Below are positions 16,762 through 26,405 of a stretch of DNA of 64,000 bases, in pieces. The position numbers were made by a program, and so were the translations under genes. The first letter of the stretch is position 1; each line of letters opens with the position of its first letter. Origin of the DNA: Filimonas zeae (GTDB taxonomy: Bacteria; Bacteroidota; Bacteroidia; Chitinophagales; Chitinophagaceae). The DNA is taken from positions 434,769 to 498,768 of the forward strand of contig NZ_BMIB01000001.1 of NCBI RefSeq assembly GCF_014641615.1, in the 5' to 3' direction. Under the pieces are notes generated by a model, which was given only the letters and a program-made list of their open reading frames with translations, was not told where the DNA came from and searched no databases.

Positions 16762-19137
16762 ATGCTTATTCGCAACCATCTGAAAGTAGCGTTGAGAAAC
16801 CTTTGGAAAAGCCGGGGTTTTTCAGCCATTAATATTGCAGGTCTGGCCCTGGGGCTTGCCTGTAGTGTACTCATTTTTCTATGGATAAGTGATGAAAAGA
16901 GTATTGACGGTTTTCATGCCCATAGCAACCGCCTGTATCAGGTATACGAAAGGCAGTATTACGATGGAAAAATAAACGGGCAGTTTTATACGCCTGCACC
17001 AATGGCGGAGGAACTGAAAAAGAACATTCCGGAAATAGAACTGGCCTGTTCTTACGGCTGGGCTATGCCGCATAATTTTTCTGTAGGCACTAAAGTGGTA
17101 AAGCAATCCGGAACAGGAGCGGGTAGGGCTTTCTTTTCTATATTCAGTTATCCGCTGGCGGCCGGTAGTGCAAAGGATGCGTTGAGTACACCGGAGAGTA
17201 TAGCTGTTTCGCGTTCTATGGCAGTAAGCCTGTTTGGCAGCCCGGAAGCAGCGATAAACCAAACCGTACGGTACGAGAATAACCGGGATTTTATAGTAAA
17301 GGCTGTATTTGAAGATATCACCGCAAAGTCATCCACGCAGTTTGATTTTTTGTTTAGCTGGGAGGCATTTATACAGATGAATCCGTGGCTGGACGATTGG
17401 GCTAATAATGCGCCCCTTACCTATGTAGTGCTGAGAGAAGACGCGGATAAGCATGCTACAGAAGCCAAAATAAAAGGGTTTATTGAAAGGTATGAAGATG
17501 ACAGGGCAAGCGGCTTTCATGTAGAGCTGGGGTTAACGTTGTTTAAAGATGTGTACCTGAACTCGCATTTTGAGAATGGGGTAATTACCGGTGGCAGATC
17601 TGAGTATGTGCATCTGTTTAGTCTGGTAGCCATTTTTATTCTGGCCATAGCCTGTATTAATTTTATGAACCTTACCACTGCCCGCTCTGTAAAGCGGGCC
17701 AAAGAAGTAGGGGTACGTAAAGTAGTAGGTGCGGGGCGCAGCAGCCTTATTGCACAATTTATAGGTGAGGCGGTGCTGATTGCTTTTTTTGCTGCTTTGC
17801 TATCGCTGTTACTGGTAGCATTGGCGTTACCCTTCTTTAATCAGGTTACGGGTAAGCACATGCTGCTGCCTTTTAACAATGGCAGGTTCTGGGGTATTAT
17901 GCTGTTGTTAACCGCTGTTACCGGCCTTATTTCAGGTAGCTACCCGGCGTTGTTTCTTTCCAGGTTTAACCCGGTACGTATACTTAAAGGTGGTTCTGTA
18001 AAAGCGGGGCCTGCGGCTTTATGGCTGCGGAAATCGCTGGTGGTATTTCAGTTTGTATTGTCTATCATTCTCATTATATCCACCATTCTTATTTCCCGCC
18101 AGGTAAGTTATGTGCAACAGGCTAATCTGGGGTACGACAGGGAAAACCTGGTATACATACCGCTGGATAACCTGCGCGTGGTAGATAAAATACCAGCTTT
18201 TACTACAGAGGCAACCCGCATAAGTGGTGTGGTAAAAATTACAGAAGTGAACCAGTCGCCCACCAATGTTGATAACAAAACCATGGGTGTTAAATGGCCG
18301 GGAAAAGACCCTAAGGCTAAAATAGAGTTTGCAGCCATGGCTATTGGCTACGGCTATCTGGAAACTATGAAGCTGCAACTGATAAGCGGGCGCGACTTTT
18401 CCAAAGCGTATGCAGATTCTGCCAGTTATATTGTTACAGAAGCAGCTGCCAAACGTATAGGTTATAAAGATCCGGTTGGACAGCCGCTAACCTTCTGGGG
18501 CAAGGAGGGGCGTATTGTAGGGGTAGTGAAAGACTTTCACTTTCAGTCGCTGCACGAAAATATCCGCCCGCTTATTTTCAGGTTAACGAGCCGTGACAAC
18601 ACCACTATGCTGGTAGTGCGTGTGGCGCCGCATCAAACACAGGCAGTAATAACACAGCTGAAAAAGGTATGGGATAACATAAACCCCATGGTACCCTTTT
18701 CTTATCAGTTTGCCAGTGAGGAATATAACCAACTGTACAAAAGTGAAGCGGTGATAAAAAGCCTTTCAGAAGTATTTGCCGGTTTAGCCATTGCCATTTC
18801 CTGCCTGGGGCTGCTGGGCCTGTCTATGTTTACCGCAGAGCAGCGGGTAAAAGAGTTTGGCGTGCGCAAGGTGCTGGGGGCTGGCTTTATTACGTTGTGC
18901 AGATTGTTATCGTTGAATTTTCTGGTGCTGGTGGGTATTGCCTTTGCCATTGCTGCGCCGGTGGCCTGGTGGGCCATGCATGTATGGCTGAAGAACTATG
19001 CTTATCATACCAATATCAGCTGGACGGTTTTTGCCCTTGCAGGCATACTGGCTATAGTGGTAGCACAAATCACCATCTTCTTTCAGGCCGTAAAGGTAGC
19101 AAGAGCCAATCCTTTACAAAGTTTGAAGGCAGAATAA
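16762..19137 (+). CDS. ABC transporter permease, MacB/FtsX type
   Basis: The 791-residue protein has the duplicated MacB/FtsX layout: an N-terminal helix (about 21-42, after MLIRNHLKVALRNLWKSRGFSAINIAGLALGL), a periplasmic MacB-type domain (about 45-270), three helices around 285-400, a second helix-plus-periplasmic domain (about 425-670) and three final helices (about 680-780). The FtsX motifs TARSVKRAKEVGVRKVVGAGR and EQRVKEFGVRKVLGAG follow the two helix sets. It has no ATPase domain and no ATPase gene next to it, which is common for this large Bacteroidota paralogue family. It probably takes part in mechanotransmission-type export of an antimicrobial or lipoprotein; substrate unknown. Confidence 0.9.
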   Translation: MLIRNHLKVALRNLWKSRGFSAINIAGLALGLACSVLIFLWISDEKSIDGFHAHSNRLYQVYERQYYDGKINGQFYTPAPMAEELKKNIPEIELACSYGWAMPHNFSVGTKVVKQSGTGAGRAFFSIFSYPLAAGSAKDALSTPESIAVSRSMAVSLFGSPEAAINQTVRYENNRDFIVKAVFEDITAKSSTQFDFLFSWEAFIQMNPWLDDWANNAPLTYVVLREDADKHATEAKIKGFIERYEDDRASGFHVELGLTLFKDVYLNSHFENGVITGGRSEYVHLFSLVAIFILAIACINFMNLTTARSVKRAKEVGVRKVVGAGRSSLIAQFIGEAVLIAFFAALLSLLLVALALPFFNQVTGKHMLLPFNNGRFWGIMLLLTAVTGLISGSYPALFLSRFNPVRILKGGSVKAGPAALWLRKSLVVFQFVLSIILIISTILISRQVSYVQQANLGYDRENLVYIPLDNLRVVDKIPAFTTEATRISGVVKITEVNQSPTNVDNKTMGVKWPGKDPKAKIEFAAMAIGYGYLETMKLQLISGRDFSKAYADSASYIVTEAAAKRIGYKDPVGQPLTFWGKEGRIVGVVKDFHFQSLHENIRPLIFRLTSRDNTTMLVVRVAPHQTQAVITQLKKVWDNINPMVPFSYQFASEEYNQLYKSEAVIKSLSEVFAGLAIAISCLGLLGLSMFTAEQRVKEFGVRKVLGAGFITLCRLLSLNFLVLVGIAFAIAAPVAWWAMHVWLKNYAYHTNISWTVFALAGILAIVVAQITIFFQAVKVARANPLQSLKAE

Positions 19138-19166
19138 TACCGCAATGTTTTTCGCGTTTATATAAC

Positions 19167-19199
19167 GAAGGGCTATTTATATGGCCCTTCACTTTTTTA
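19167..19199 (+). terminator. Rho-independent terminator after the permease gene
   Basis: GAAGGGCTAT at 19167-19176 pairs (one G-U) with ATGGCCCTTC at 19181-19190 around a TTAT loop and is followed by ACTTTTTT. Confidence 0.85.
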
Positions 19200-19247
19200 T
19201 TGCCGTGAACCGAATTTGTCTATATTTAGTGCATAAGAAATGTGTCT

Positions 19248-20453
19248 ATGTTTCGAGCAGGAGTAGTGCTGTTAGTTTGTTTTTTATCCCCTTTATTCTT
19301 AAAAGCCCAGGTAGTATACCGTGGAACCGTTTCTGACAAAGAATCGGGCAGGCCTGTACAGGCAGCCAGCGTTTTCTTCAGCAATACTTCTTACGGAGCC
19401 ACATCCAAAGCAGATGGCAGTTTCAGATTGAATTTACCCGCACGCGGCGTTTACGATATGGTAGTGGCCGTGGTAGGTTATGAAACTTTTACCCTGCATG
19501 TAACCCCTGCCACCCCTGATACCATACGGGTACAGCTGCAGCCGAAAGTAAAGGAACTGGAAGCCATAGTGCTGCAGTCTTTTGAAAAGGATGGCTGGAA
19601 GAAATGGGGTAAAACGTTTTCAGAGTCGTTTCTGGGCCGCACGGGCAATGCCCTGGATTGTGAAATTGTAAATTACCAGGATATCCGCTTCCGGTACGAT
19701 AATGCAAAGCGCGAACTGATAGCCATTGCGTACAAGCCGCTGATTATACAAAACAGAGCCCTGGGGTATACCATACAATACCAGATGGAGCAGTTTAGCT
19801 TTAACTTCCGGCAGGGGTATCTGCTGTACACCGGTTACCCGTTGTTTGAAGAAATGCAGAGCAGCGACAGGCAGATGAAGAAATGGGCCAGAAAAAGGGA
19901 GCAGGCGTACTGGGGATCGCTGATGCACTTTATGCGCAGCCTGTATGGGAAGCGCCTGCTGGAAAACAACTTTCGCATGTACCGCATGAGCCTGGTACCC
20001 AATGAGGAAAAGCAGCGGATAAAGCCGTTATACAAACAGATTCAGTTTACACCCGATGGTAAACCGGTAACGGTAAGCTACGACTCGGTATTTTACTACA
20101 ATCAGATACTGAAACAATCAGACGAGCTGGAAATGGTAGAGCAGACGGCGCTGTCTGCCGATTCTGTATCGTACCCGATAGACGGGGCTACCATAGGAAT
20201 GAAGTTTGACGAGTACCTGAAAGTAGAATACACGGTGAAGAAAGGAGCTGCTTTTGCTGAGCAGATGAGTGGTACTACACAATGGAGGGCCAACCCTACC
20301 TCTAATATTAAGCTGATGAACAACGAGCCGCTGCGCGTAAACAGCAATGGGGCCTTTTACAACCCCATTAATCTGGTTACCTCCGGCTACTGGAGCCAGA
20401 GCGAAAAAATGGCTAATATGTTACCGTTCGATTATCAGTCCAGCTATAAGTAA
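19248..20453 (+). CDS. Secreted carboxypeptidase-regulatory-like domain protein
   Basis: From the ATG at 19248 (a GTG six bases earlier is less likely) the protein has 401 residues. A Sec signal peptide MFRAGVVLLVCFLSPLFLKAQ is followed by a carboxypeptidase D regulatory-like beta domain (about 24-105: YRGTVSDKESGRPVQAASVFF ending with VQLQP). The remaining 290 residues match the Bacteroidota arrangement in which this domain precedes an uncharacterised region; here it is rich in aromatic and basic residues (FRYDNAKREL, FNFRQGYLLY, KKWARKREQAYWGSLMHFMRSLYGKRLLENNFRMYR). Likely periplasmic or surface-bound. No catalytic motif is evident. It is convergent with the esterase gene, four bases apart. 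Confidence 0.75.
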   Translation: MFRAGVVLLVCFLSPLFLKAQVVYRGTVSDKESGRPVQAASVFFSNTSYGATSKADGSFRLNLPARGVYDMVVAVVGYETFTLHVTPATPDTIRVQLQPKVKELEAIVLQSFEKDGWKKWGKTFSESFLGRTGNALDCEIVNYQDIRFRYDNAKRELIAIAYKPLIIQNRALGYTIQYQMEQFSFNFRQGYLLYTGYPLFEEMQSSDRQMKKWARKREQAYWGSLMHFMRSLYGKRLLENNFRMYRMSLVPNEEKQRIKPLYKQIQFTPDGKPVTVSYDSVFYYNQILKQSDELEMVEQTALSADSVSYPIDGATIGMKFDEYLKVEYTVKKGAAFAEQMSGTTQWRANPTSNIKLMNNEPLRVNSNGAFYNPINLVTSGYWSQSEKMANMLPFDYQSSYK

Positions 20454-20457
20454 GCCC

Positions 20458-21375
20458 TTATTCGGGCAATACCTTCAGTGCTTTCAGCCAGTTTTGTAAA
20501 CGGTCTGTCCACACATCTCTGGTAGTCTTATTCTTCATACCAAAACCGTGGCCACCGGCAGGATATACATGCAGTTCAGCAGGTACATGATGATCGTTCA
20601 GCCCGCGGTAAAAAGAAAGGCTGTTCTCCACCGGTACCGCTTTATCATCACCCGCATGCACCAGAAAGGTGGGAGGGGTGGCGTCTGTTACCTGTAACTC
20701 GTTAGAGAAATACGTAACAGAATCGGCCAGTGCGGTTTTGCCCAGCAGGTTTTCTTTAGAGCCTTTATGCGTAAACTTATCAGAGAAGGTAATTACCGGG
20801 TAAATCAGCATCAGAAAATCGGGCCGCAGGCTAACACCGGGAATGGTTTGAATGAATGGCGTGTTAAAGTGTGTACCCGCTGTAGAAGCCAGGTGGCCGC
20901 CTGCTGAAAAGCCGATGATACCTACTTTGGCGGTATCAATTTTCCATTCTGCTGCGCGGCTTCGTACCAGTTGTATAGCGCGCTGAGCATCCTGTACAGG
21001 CCCTATGGCTTTGTTCAGCATTATGGCATCAGAAGGCAGGCGGTATTTGAGTACAAAGGCGGTAATGCCCCAGCTGGCAAACAGCTTGCCTACATCAGTA
21101 CCCTCGTGCGTCATGGCCAGGCGGGAATAACCGCCACCGGGGCATACTACTATAGCCGCGCCGGTGTTTTTATCCGCAGCGGGTGTATATACCGTTAAAG
21201 TAGGAGTAACTACCTGGCTTATGCGTATCTGGCCCTGATTGTCTTCCTGCTTTTCTGCATAGGTGGCAGCCGGGCGGGAGTTAGGTACCACGCCATCGTA
21301 CAGGTTAATGGTTTGCTGGGCTTGTGTAGCGTGTGTTATCATCAGTACACCAAAGGCAATGCATATCTTTTTCAT
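20458..21375 (-). CDS. Secreted alpha/beta hydrolase (acetylxylan esterase-like)
   Basis: The 305-residue product starts at the ATG complementary to 21373-21375, which opens a clear signal peptide (MKKICIAFGVLMITHATQAQ). An upstream reading of 15 more residues destroys that signal. The alpha/beta-hydrolase fold shows the oxyanion segment VVCPGGGYSRLA (about 77-88), the nucleophile elbow GFSAGGH with Ser157, HAGDDKAVP with the acid Asp near 257 and AGGHGFGM with His near 288. This layout is that of hormone-sensitive-lipase-like and acetylxylan esterases that deacetylate plant polysaccharide. With a SusCD pair 4 kb away a carbohydrate role is possible, but the genes do not form one operon. Confidence 0.85.
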   Translation of the reverse strand: MKKICIAFGVLMITHATQAQQTINLYDGVVPNSRPAATYAEKQEDNQGQIRISQVVTPTLTVYTPAADKNTGAAIVVCPGGGYSRLAMTHEGTDVGKLFASWGITAFVLKYRLPSDAIMLNKAIGPVQDAQRAIQLVRSRAAEWKIDTAKVGIIGFSAGGHLASTAGTHFNTPFIQTIPGVSLRPDFLMLIYPVITFSDKFTHKGSKENLLGKTALADSVTYFSNELQVTDATPPTFLVHAGDDKAVPVENSLSFYRGLNDHHVPAELHVYPAGGHGFGMKNKTTRDVWTDRLQNWLKALKVLPE

Positions 21376-21405
21376 AGAAGTTGGTTGACTACAGCAAGAT
21401 AGCGC

Positions 21406-21439
21406 AAAAAAGAAAACCACCCCTGTAAAAGAGGTGGTT
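21406..21439 (-). terminator. Terminator downstream of queA
   Basis: Read on the minus strand, AACCACCTC (complement of 21431-21439) pairs with GGGGTGGTT (complement of 21415-21423) and is followed by TTCTTTTTT. It sits in the 87-base gap between queA and the esterase gene. Confidence 0.8.
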
Positions 21440-21462
21440 CGCCCATGTGTTATCGTTAAGCC

Positions 21463-22512
21463 TTATAAAATCAGCATCGCATCGCCATAACTGAAGAAGC
21501 GGTACTTGTCTTTAATAGCTCTTCTGTAAGCTTCCATAACCAGATCGTAACCGGCAAAAGCACAGGCCATAATCAGCAGGCTGGTCTTAGGCAGGTGAAA
21601 GTTGGTTACCAGGCTGTCAGCCACGTTAAAATCGTACGGCGGGTGAATGAAGGTGTTGGTCCATCCTTCGCTGGGCTTTAACAGTTTCTGTGCAGTAAAG
21701 CTGCTTTCCATAGCACGCATGGTAGTAGTGCCTATAGAACAGATACGGTGGTTGGTTTCTTTAGCCTTGTTTACAATTTTGCAGGCTGCTTCGTCAATAC
21801 GGTAGTACTCTGCATCCATTTTGTGCTTGCTCAGGTCTTCTACCTCAATAGGGCGGAAAGTACCCAGGCCGGTATGCAGGGTTACCTCTGCAAAACGAAC
21901 GCCTTTAATTTCGCAACGCTTAATCAGCTCTTTGCTAAAGTGTAAACCCGCAGTAGGTGCTGCCACAGCGCCTTCAAACTTGGCGTACACGGTTTGGTAA
22001 CGCTCTTTATCTTCATCATCCGGCTTGCGCTTAATGTATTTAGGTAAAGGTGTTTCGCCCAGAAATTCCAGCATTTTTTTGAAGCTCTCCTCGTCATCCT
22101 CCCACAGAAAACGGATAGTACGCCCGCGGCTGGTAGTGTTGTCAATTACCTCTGCTACCAGTTCATCATTCTCGCCAAAGTATAATTTGTTACCTACACG
22201 TATTTTACGCGCAGGGTCTACAATAACGTCCCACAAACGGTTGGGTTTGTTTAATTCGCGCAGCAGGAAAACTTCAATTTTGGCTCCTGTCTTTTCCTTT
22301 CTGCCATACATACGCGCAGGAAACACCTTGGTGTTATTTACCACAAACGTATCCTTATCATCAAAGTAGTCAAGAATTTCGCGGAAATAACGGTTTTCGA
22401 TGTTACCCGTCTTGCGGTCAACCACCATCATGCGGCTGTCTTCACGGCGCTTGGTAGGGTTTTGGGCAATAAGGTTAAGAGGAAGATCAAACTTGAATTG
22501 TGATAATTTCAT
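21463..22512 (-). CDS. queA: S-adenosylmethionine:tRNA ribosyltransferase-isomerase QueA
   Basis: QueA transfers and isomerises the ribosyl part of SAM onto 7-aminomethyl-7-deazaguanine in tRNA, making epoxyqueuosine at the wobble position of GUN anticodons. The 349-residue length is normal. Family motifs include [51 protein letters not shown], the [10 protein letters not shown] loop, [37 protein letters not shown] and the terminal [11 protein letters not shown]. The gene is monocistronic between divergent and terminator-separated neighbours. The tRNA-Tyr(GTA) in this window is an expected substrate. Confidence 0.96.
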   Translation of the reverse strand: MKLSQFKFDLPLNLIAQNPTKRREDSRMMVVDRKTGNIENRYFREILDYFDDKDTFVVNNTKVFPARMYGRKEKTGAKIEVFLLRELNKPNRLWDVIVDPARKIRVGNKLYFGENDELVAEVIDNTTSRGRTIRFLWEDDEESFKKMLEFLGETPLPKYIKRKPDDEDKERYQTVYAKFEGAVAAPTAGLHFSKELIKRCEIKGVRFAEVTLHTGLGTFRPIEVEDLSKHKMDAEYYRIDEAACKIVNKAKETNHRICSIGTTTMRAMESSFTAQKLLKPSEGWTNTFIHPPYDFNVADSLVTNFHLPKTSLLIMACAFAGYDLVMEAYRRAIKDKYRFFSYGDAMLIL

Positions 22513-22603
22513 GTGTCTATTGATTTTTTTTCAATGGTCACATGCAGGTCGCCCCGCCTTTCGGCAAGGTTCGTGTCATGTTACGGCATGATTTAAAAGT
22601 GGG

Positions 22604-22611
22604 CAAAGGTA
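22604..22611 (-). promoter_or_regulatory. -7 element of a probable queA promoter
   Basis: The minus strand reads TACCTTTG at 22611-22604, a perfect TAnnTTTG element about 90 bases upstream of the queA start. No TTG is found 19 bases further upstream, so only the -7 element is supported. Confidence 0.45.
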
Positions 22612-22729
22612 TGGTATTTAGCACGATATTTCGTATGGCTTAAGCAATTTTAAGGAATATTACCGATAACCGCTACATAAATCATATCTTTTCATCAACT
22701 TCAATGCTTACAAATTGTTGACCCGCTAT

Positions 22730-25700
22730 ATGTTTAAAATCCGAGTGTTCTGTTGTGTGTTATTGATGTTTTGCACGGTCCATGCCCAGAAAAACAAACC
22801 CGCCCGTTACCCCAGCTTGCTATGGGAAATTACCGGCAACGGCCTTAAAAAGCCCTCCTACCTCTTCGGTACCATGCACGTAAGCAGTAAAATGGTGTTT
22901 CACCTCAGCGATTCGTTTTACCATGCCATACAAAGTTGCGATATGGTAGCGCTGGAACTGAACCCTACCTATTGGCAGCGGGATATGATGAAGATGGAAG
23001 GTGCCCAACGCCGCCTGGCCGATTATGTAAGCAAAATACCCAGCAACTACCTGCGCGAATCATCCTTTCGCCTGAACCGGTACGAGGATAACCTGAAAGC
23101 AGCACTTACCGAAGATCCTACGCAGATTAACGGGTTATTATACCGTACCCAGCAATCGCAGGCAGATTATGAGGAAAGCACCTATCTGGACCTGTACATA
23201 TATCAAACCGGCCGCAAGCTGGGTAAAATGCCGGGTGGCGTAGAAGATTACTACGAAACCGAGAAAATAGTGTTTGAAGGCTACCAGGATATGGCCAAAG
23301 AAAAGAACAAGAAAAGGCCGGATACCGATGGGGAGTCGATGGGGAATATTCAGAAGAAGATACAGGAAGCTTACCGCCGTGGCGACCTGGACATGCTGGA
23401 CTCGCTGGAGCAACTGACCACTACCTCTGTAGCGTTTAACGAGAAGTTTTTGTACAAACGCAACGAGATACAGGCCAACTCTATGGATTCTATTTTACGC
23501 AAAAACTCTTTGTTTGTAGGTGTGGGTGCTGCGCACCTGCCCGGTACCAGAGGTGTGATAGAACTGCTGCGTAAAAAAGGATACCGTTTACGGCCCGTGA
23601 TGATGCAGGACAGAGATGCCAGCCGTAAAGATGCTATTGATAAAATGAAAGTACCGGTAACCTTTAGCGCAGTGGCTACAGATGATGGAACCATATCTAT
23701 GCGCTTACCCGGCCCGCTGTACAAAAGATCAGACACGTATGTAAGTATGGTCAACGGCAGCTGGCAATATGCCGATATGGATAACGGGGCTTATTACATG
23801 CTTACCCGTGTAAAAACACACGCTGCCATGAACGGCGAGAACAGTAAGGATGTGGTGAAGAAGATAGACAGCCTGCTGTACGAAAACATACCCGGCAGAA
23901 TACTGAAGAAAACAGCTATTACCAGAAACGGATATACCGGTTTTGATATTACCAACCGCACCCGCCGCGGCGACTTGCAGCGCTATAACATCATCGTAAC
24001 GCCGTTTGAAGTACTGGTGTTTAAAATGAGTGGTAACGATGATTATGTAGATGGGGAAGAAGCTAACACCTTCTTTTCTTCTATTCAGGTAGCCCGCCAG
24101 GAAAAGAACTGGGTGCAGTTTCAGCCGGTGTTTGGCGATTTCAGCGTACAGTTTCCACAACAACCGGTGATAAGCAAAAGCAATGGTTTAACAGACGGGC
24201 TGGTACGTTGGGAATATGAAGCAGAAGACAGTGCCACCCATACGGCTTGTATGGTATGGAAGAAAACACTGGTGAACTATAACTTTCTGGAAGAAGATAC
24301 ATTTGATTTGTCGCTGCTGGAAGAAAGCCTGAAGAAATCAGAATGCATCAGCAAACCGGTAAAGCGCGAACATGTATTGCAGGATGGTTATGCTGCCATG
24401 GATCTTACCTATGAACTGAAGAACGGTAACCTGTTACAGGCTCGCGCCATTCTGCGCGGCCCGCATTACTATCTGATAGCAGCTACCGGGCCTAAGAAGA
24501 GTACGGCTACGCTGGCTAAATACCTCAGTTCATTCCGCTTACAGCCTTTTCAATACGCAGCTTCTACTGCCTATACAGATACGTTATTTCACTTTACGGT
24601 AAACACACCGTTAAAGCCGGTACTGGACCCAACGTTGGTGCAGATGATGAACCAGATGAGCAACGAATCATTTCTGGAAGCGGCATACGGGCAGGCCAGC
24701 TACTGGCCGGCTGAACGTTATGCAGGCTTTAAATCAGACTCAACCGGTGAAGCAGTAATTGTAAAAATTCAGAAGTATCCCAAATACTTTTTCCGTAAGG
24801 ATACGGCCAGCTTCTGGAAAGAAGAACTGAACGAGAAGTATTTTAAAGATGAAGTGATTGTTTCTAAAACAGCGCTGTCGCTACCCAACAATTGCAGCGG
24901 TTACCAACTGGTGATACAGGATACCAATACTGCCAGAAGAATCATTCGCCGCCATTTGTTAAAGGATAATTATACGTTTGTATTAACCACGCTGCTGGAT
25001 ACACTGGGGCCGCAAAGTTCTTTTGTAGGTGAGTTTTTCAACAGCTTCCGTCCGGACCAGCAGGTGTTAGGCCCCTCTGTATTTGCCAACAGGGTAGATA
25101 CTTTTTTTGCAGACTACTACAGCAAAGACACTTCACTGCGTAAGAAAGCCGCAGCCGCCATTTCTAATGTATACTTTGGCGTAGCCGATACCGGAAAAAT
25201 TATGGAGGCCATTGGTAAGCTGCAGTATGGCGATAAGAACTACTTTGATGTGAAGAACCGCTTTATTAACGAGCTGGGTTTTTTGAAAGACAGCTGCTGC
25301 GTGGATAATGTAGTAAACCTGCTGGAACGCTTATACAACCAGACCGCTGATACCAGCTACTTTCAGGATGAGGTGCTGATGGCATTGGCAAGAATGAAAA
25401 CCAAATCATCGTACAGCAAGCTGAAGGAACTGCTGTTGCAGGACCCGCCGGTGTTTGATGATGATTATGATGATAACTCACTCTTCCCGCACCTGAACGA
25501 TTCGCTGGCACTCAGCCGCAGCCTCTTTCCCGAACTGCTGCAACTGGCATCGCTGGAAGATTATAAAGCACCGGTGGTAAGCCTGCTGCGTGACATGGTA
25601 GACAGCGGATACATTGCGGCTAAGGACTACGAAGCCTACTACAGCAAGCTTTACTTTGATGCCAAGATAGAGCTGAAAAGACAGCAGGGCCGTGATGAGC

Positions 25701-26401
25701 GTACACTGGAACAACAAAGCAAAGAAGACGAGAACGATGAAAATATGCGTGGTGTAAACAACGAACTCTCTTCTTCTGAACTGGCTAATTATGCTGTATT
25801 ACTGGCGCCTTTCTATAACAACAACAATGCAGTACACCGTTACTTTGACAGATTGCTGCAATCGAAAGACCCGGAAGTACAGGGGCAGGCTGCCATGATT
25901 ATGCTGAAGAATGGTTATGCCGTACCCGACTCGCTATGGAAATCGCTGGCAGCAAGAGACAGCTACCGTGCCCGTTTACTGAAACTGTTGGAGAAAGCCA
26001 AAAGAACAGACAAAATGCCCGCCGCTTACAAAACACAGGAGCTGGTAGCCCGTGCCGTGTTAATGCACGAGGGTGGGTATGAAAAACTGGATTCTATTGT
26101 GTTACTGAGCGCTAAACAACTGCGTGTAAAGAACAAAGAGGGATGGGTATACTTTTTTAAATACCGTATTAAAAAAGAGGACGACTGGAAGCTGGGCATA
26201 AGCGGCTTGCAGCCACTGAACAAAAAGGAAGTAAGCAGCGGGGATGAGCTGGTGAAAATGACCAACCGCAAAATAAAGCCGAAGGATGAGTTGCAGGAGC
26301 AGTTACAAACAGAACTGAAGAAACTGATATACGATCAGCACCCTTCTGCGCGATCTTTCTTTGAAGACGAGAACAATAATGTAGGTAGTTACCAGGACTA
26401 A
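22730..26401 (+). CDS. Secreted TraB/GumN family protein with a long C-terminal extension
   Basis: The ATG at 22730 gives 1223 residues beginning with the signal peptide MFKIRVFCCVLLMFCTVHAQ; a TTG 15 bases upstream is less likely. Residues about 28-300 match TraB/GumN (erythromycin-esterase/Tiki-related) domains: PSYLFGTMHVSS with His50, the DMVALELNP strand, and FVGVGAAHLPGTRGVIELLRKKGYRL with His269. Family members average about 300 residues. The following roughly 900 residues are unusual: two or more beta-rich repeats of an unrecognised type (about 310-790) and a helical, HEAT-like part (about 800-1130, e.g. NVVNLLERLYNQTADTSYFQDEVLMALARMKTKSSYSKLKELLL). Likely periplasmic. The metal-peptidase-like activity proposed for relatives is not proven here. 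Confidence 0.75.
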   Translation: MFKIRVFCCVLLMFCTVHAQKNKPARYPSLLWEITGNGLKKPSYLFGTMHVSSKMVFHLSDSFYHAIQSCDMVALELNPTYWQRDMMKMEGAQRRLADYVSKIPSNYLRESSFRLNRYEDNLKAALTEDPTQINGLLYRTQQSQADYEESTYLDLYIYQTGRKLGKMPGGVEDYYETEKIVFEGYQDMAKEKNKKRPDTDGESMGNIQKKIQEAYRRGDLDMLDSLEQLTTTSVAFNEKFLYKRNEIQANSMDSILRKNSLFVGVGAAHLPGTRGVIELLRKKGYRLRPVMMQDRDASRKDAIDKMKVPVTFSAVATDDGTISMRLPGPLYKRSDTYVSMVNGSWQYADMDNGAYYMLTRVKTHAAMNGENSKDVVKKIDSLLYENIPGRILKKTAITRNGYTGFDITNRTRRGDLQRYNIIVTPFEVLVFKMSGNDDYVDGEEANTFFSSIQVARQEKNWVQFQPVFGDFSVQFPQQPVISKSNGLTDGLVRWEYEAEDSATHTACMVWKKTLVNYNFLEEDTFDLSLLEESLKKSECISKPVKREHVLQDGYAAMDLTYELKNGNLLQARAILRGPHYYLIAATGPKKSTATLAKYLSSFRLQPFQYAASTAYTDTLFHFTVNTPLKPVLDPTLVQMMNQMSNESFLEAAYGQASYWPAERYAGFKSDSTGEAVIVKIQKYPKYFFRKDTASFWKEELNEKYFKDEVIVSKTALSLPNNCSGYQLVIQDTNTARRIIRRHLLKDNYTFVLTTLLDTLGPQSSFVGEFFNSFRPDQQVLGPSVFANRVDTFFADYYSKDTSLRKKAAAAISNVYFGVADTGKIMEAIGKLQYGDKNYFDVKNRFINELGFLKDSCCVDNVVNLLERLYNQTADTSYFQDEVLMALARMKTKSSYSKLKELLLQDPPVFDDDYDDNSLFPHLNDSLALSRSLFPELLQLASLEDYKAPVVSLLRDMVDSGYIAAKDYEAYYSKLYFDAKIELKRQQGRDERTLEQQSKEDENDENMRGVNNELSSSELANYAVLLAPFYNNNNAVHRYFDRLLQSKDPEVQGQAAMIMLKNGYAVPDSLWKSLAARDSYRARLLKLLEKAKRTDKMPAAYKTQELVARAVLMHEGGYEKLDSIVLLSAKQLRVKNKEGWVYFFKYRIKKEDDWKLGISGLQPLNKKEVSSGDELVKMTNRKIKPKDELQEQLQTELKKLIYDQHPSARSFFEDENNNVGSYQD

Positions 26402-26405
26402 GGTA

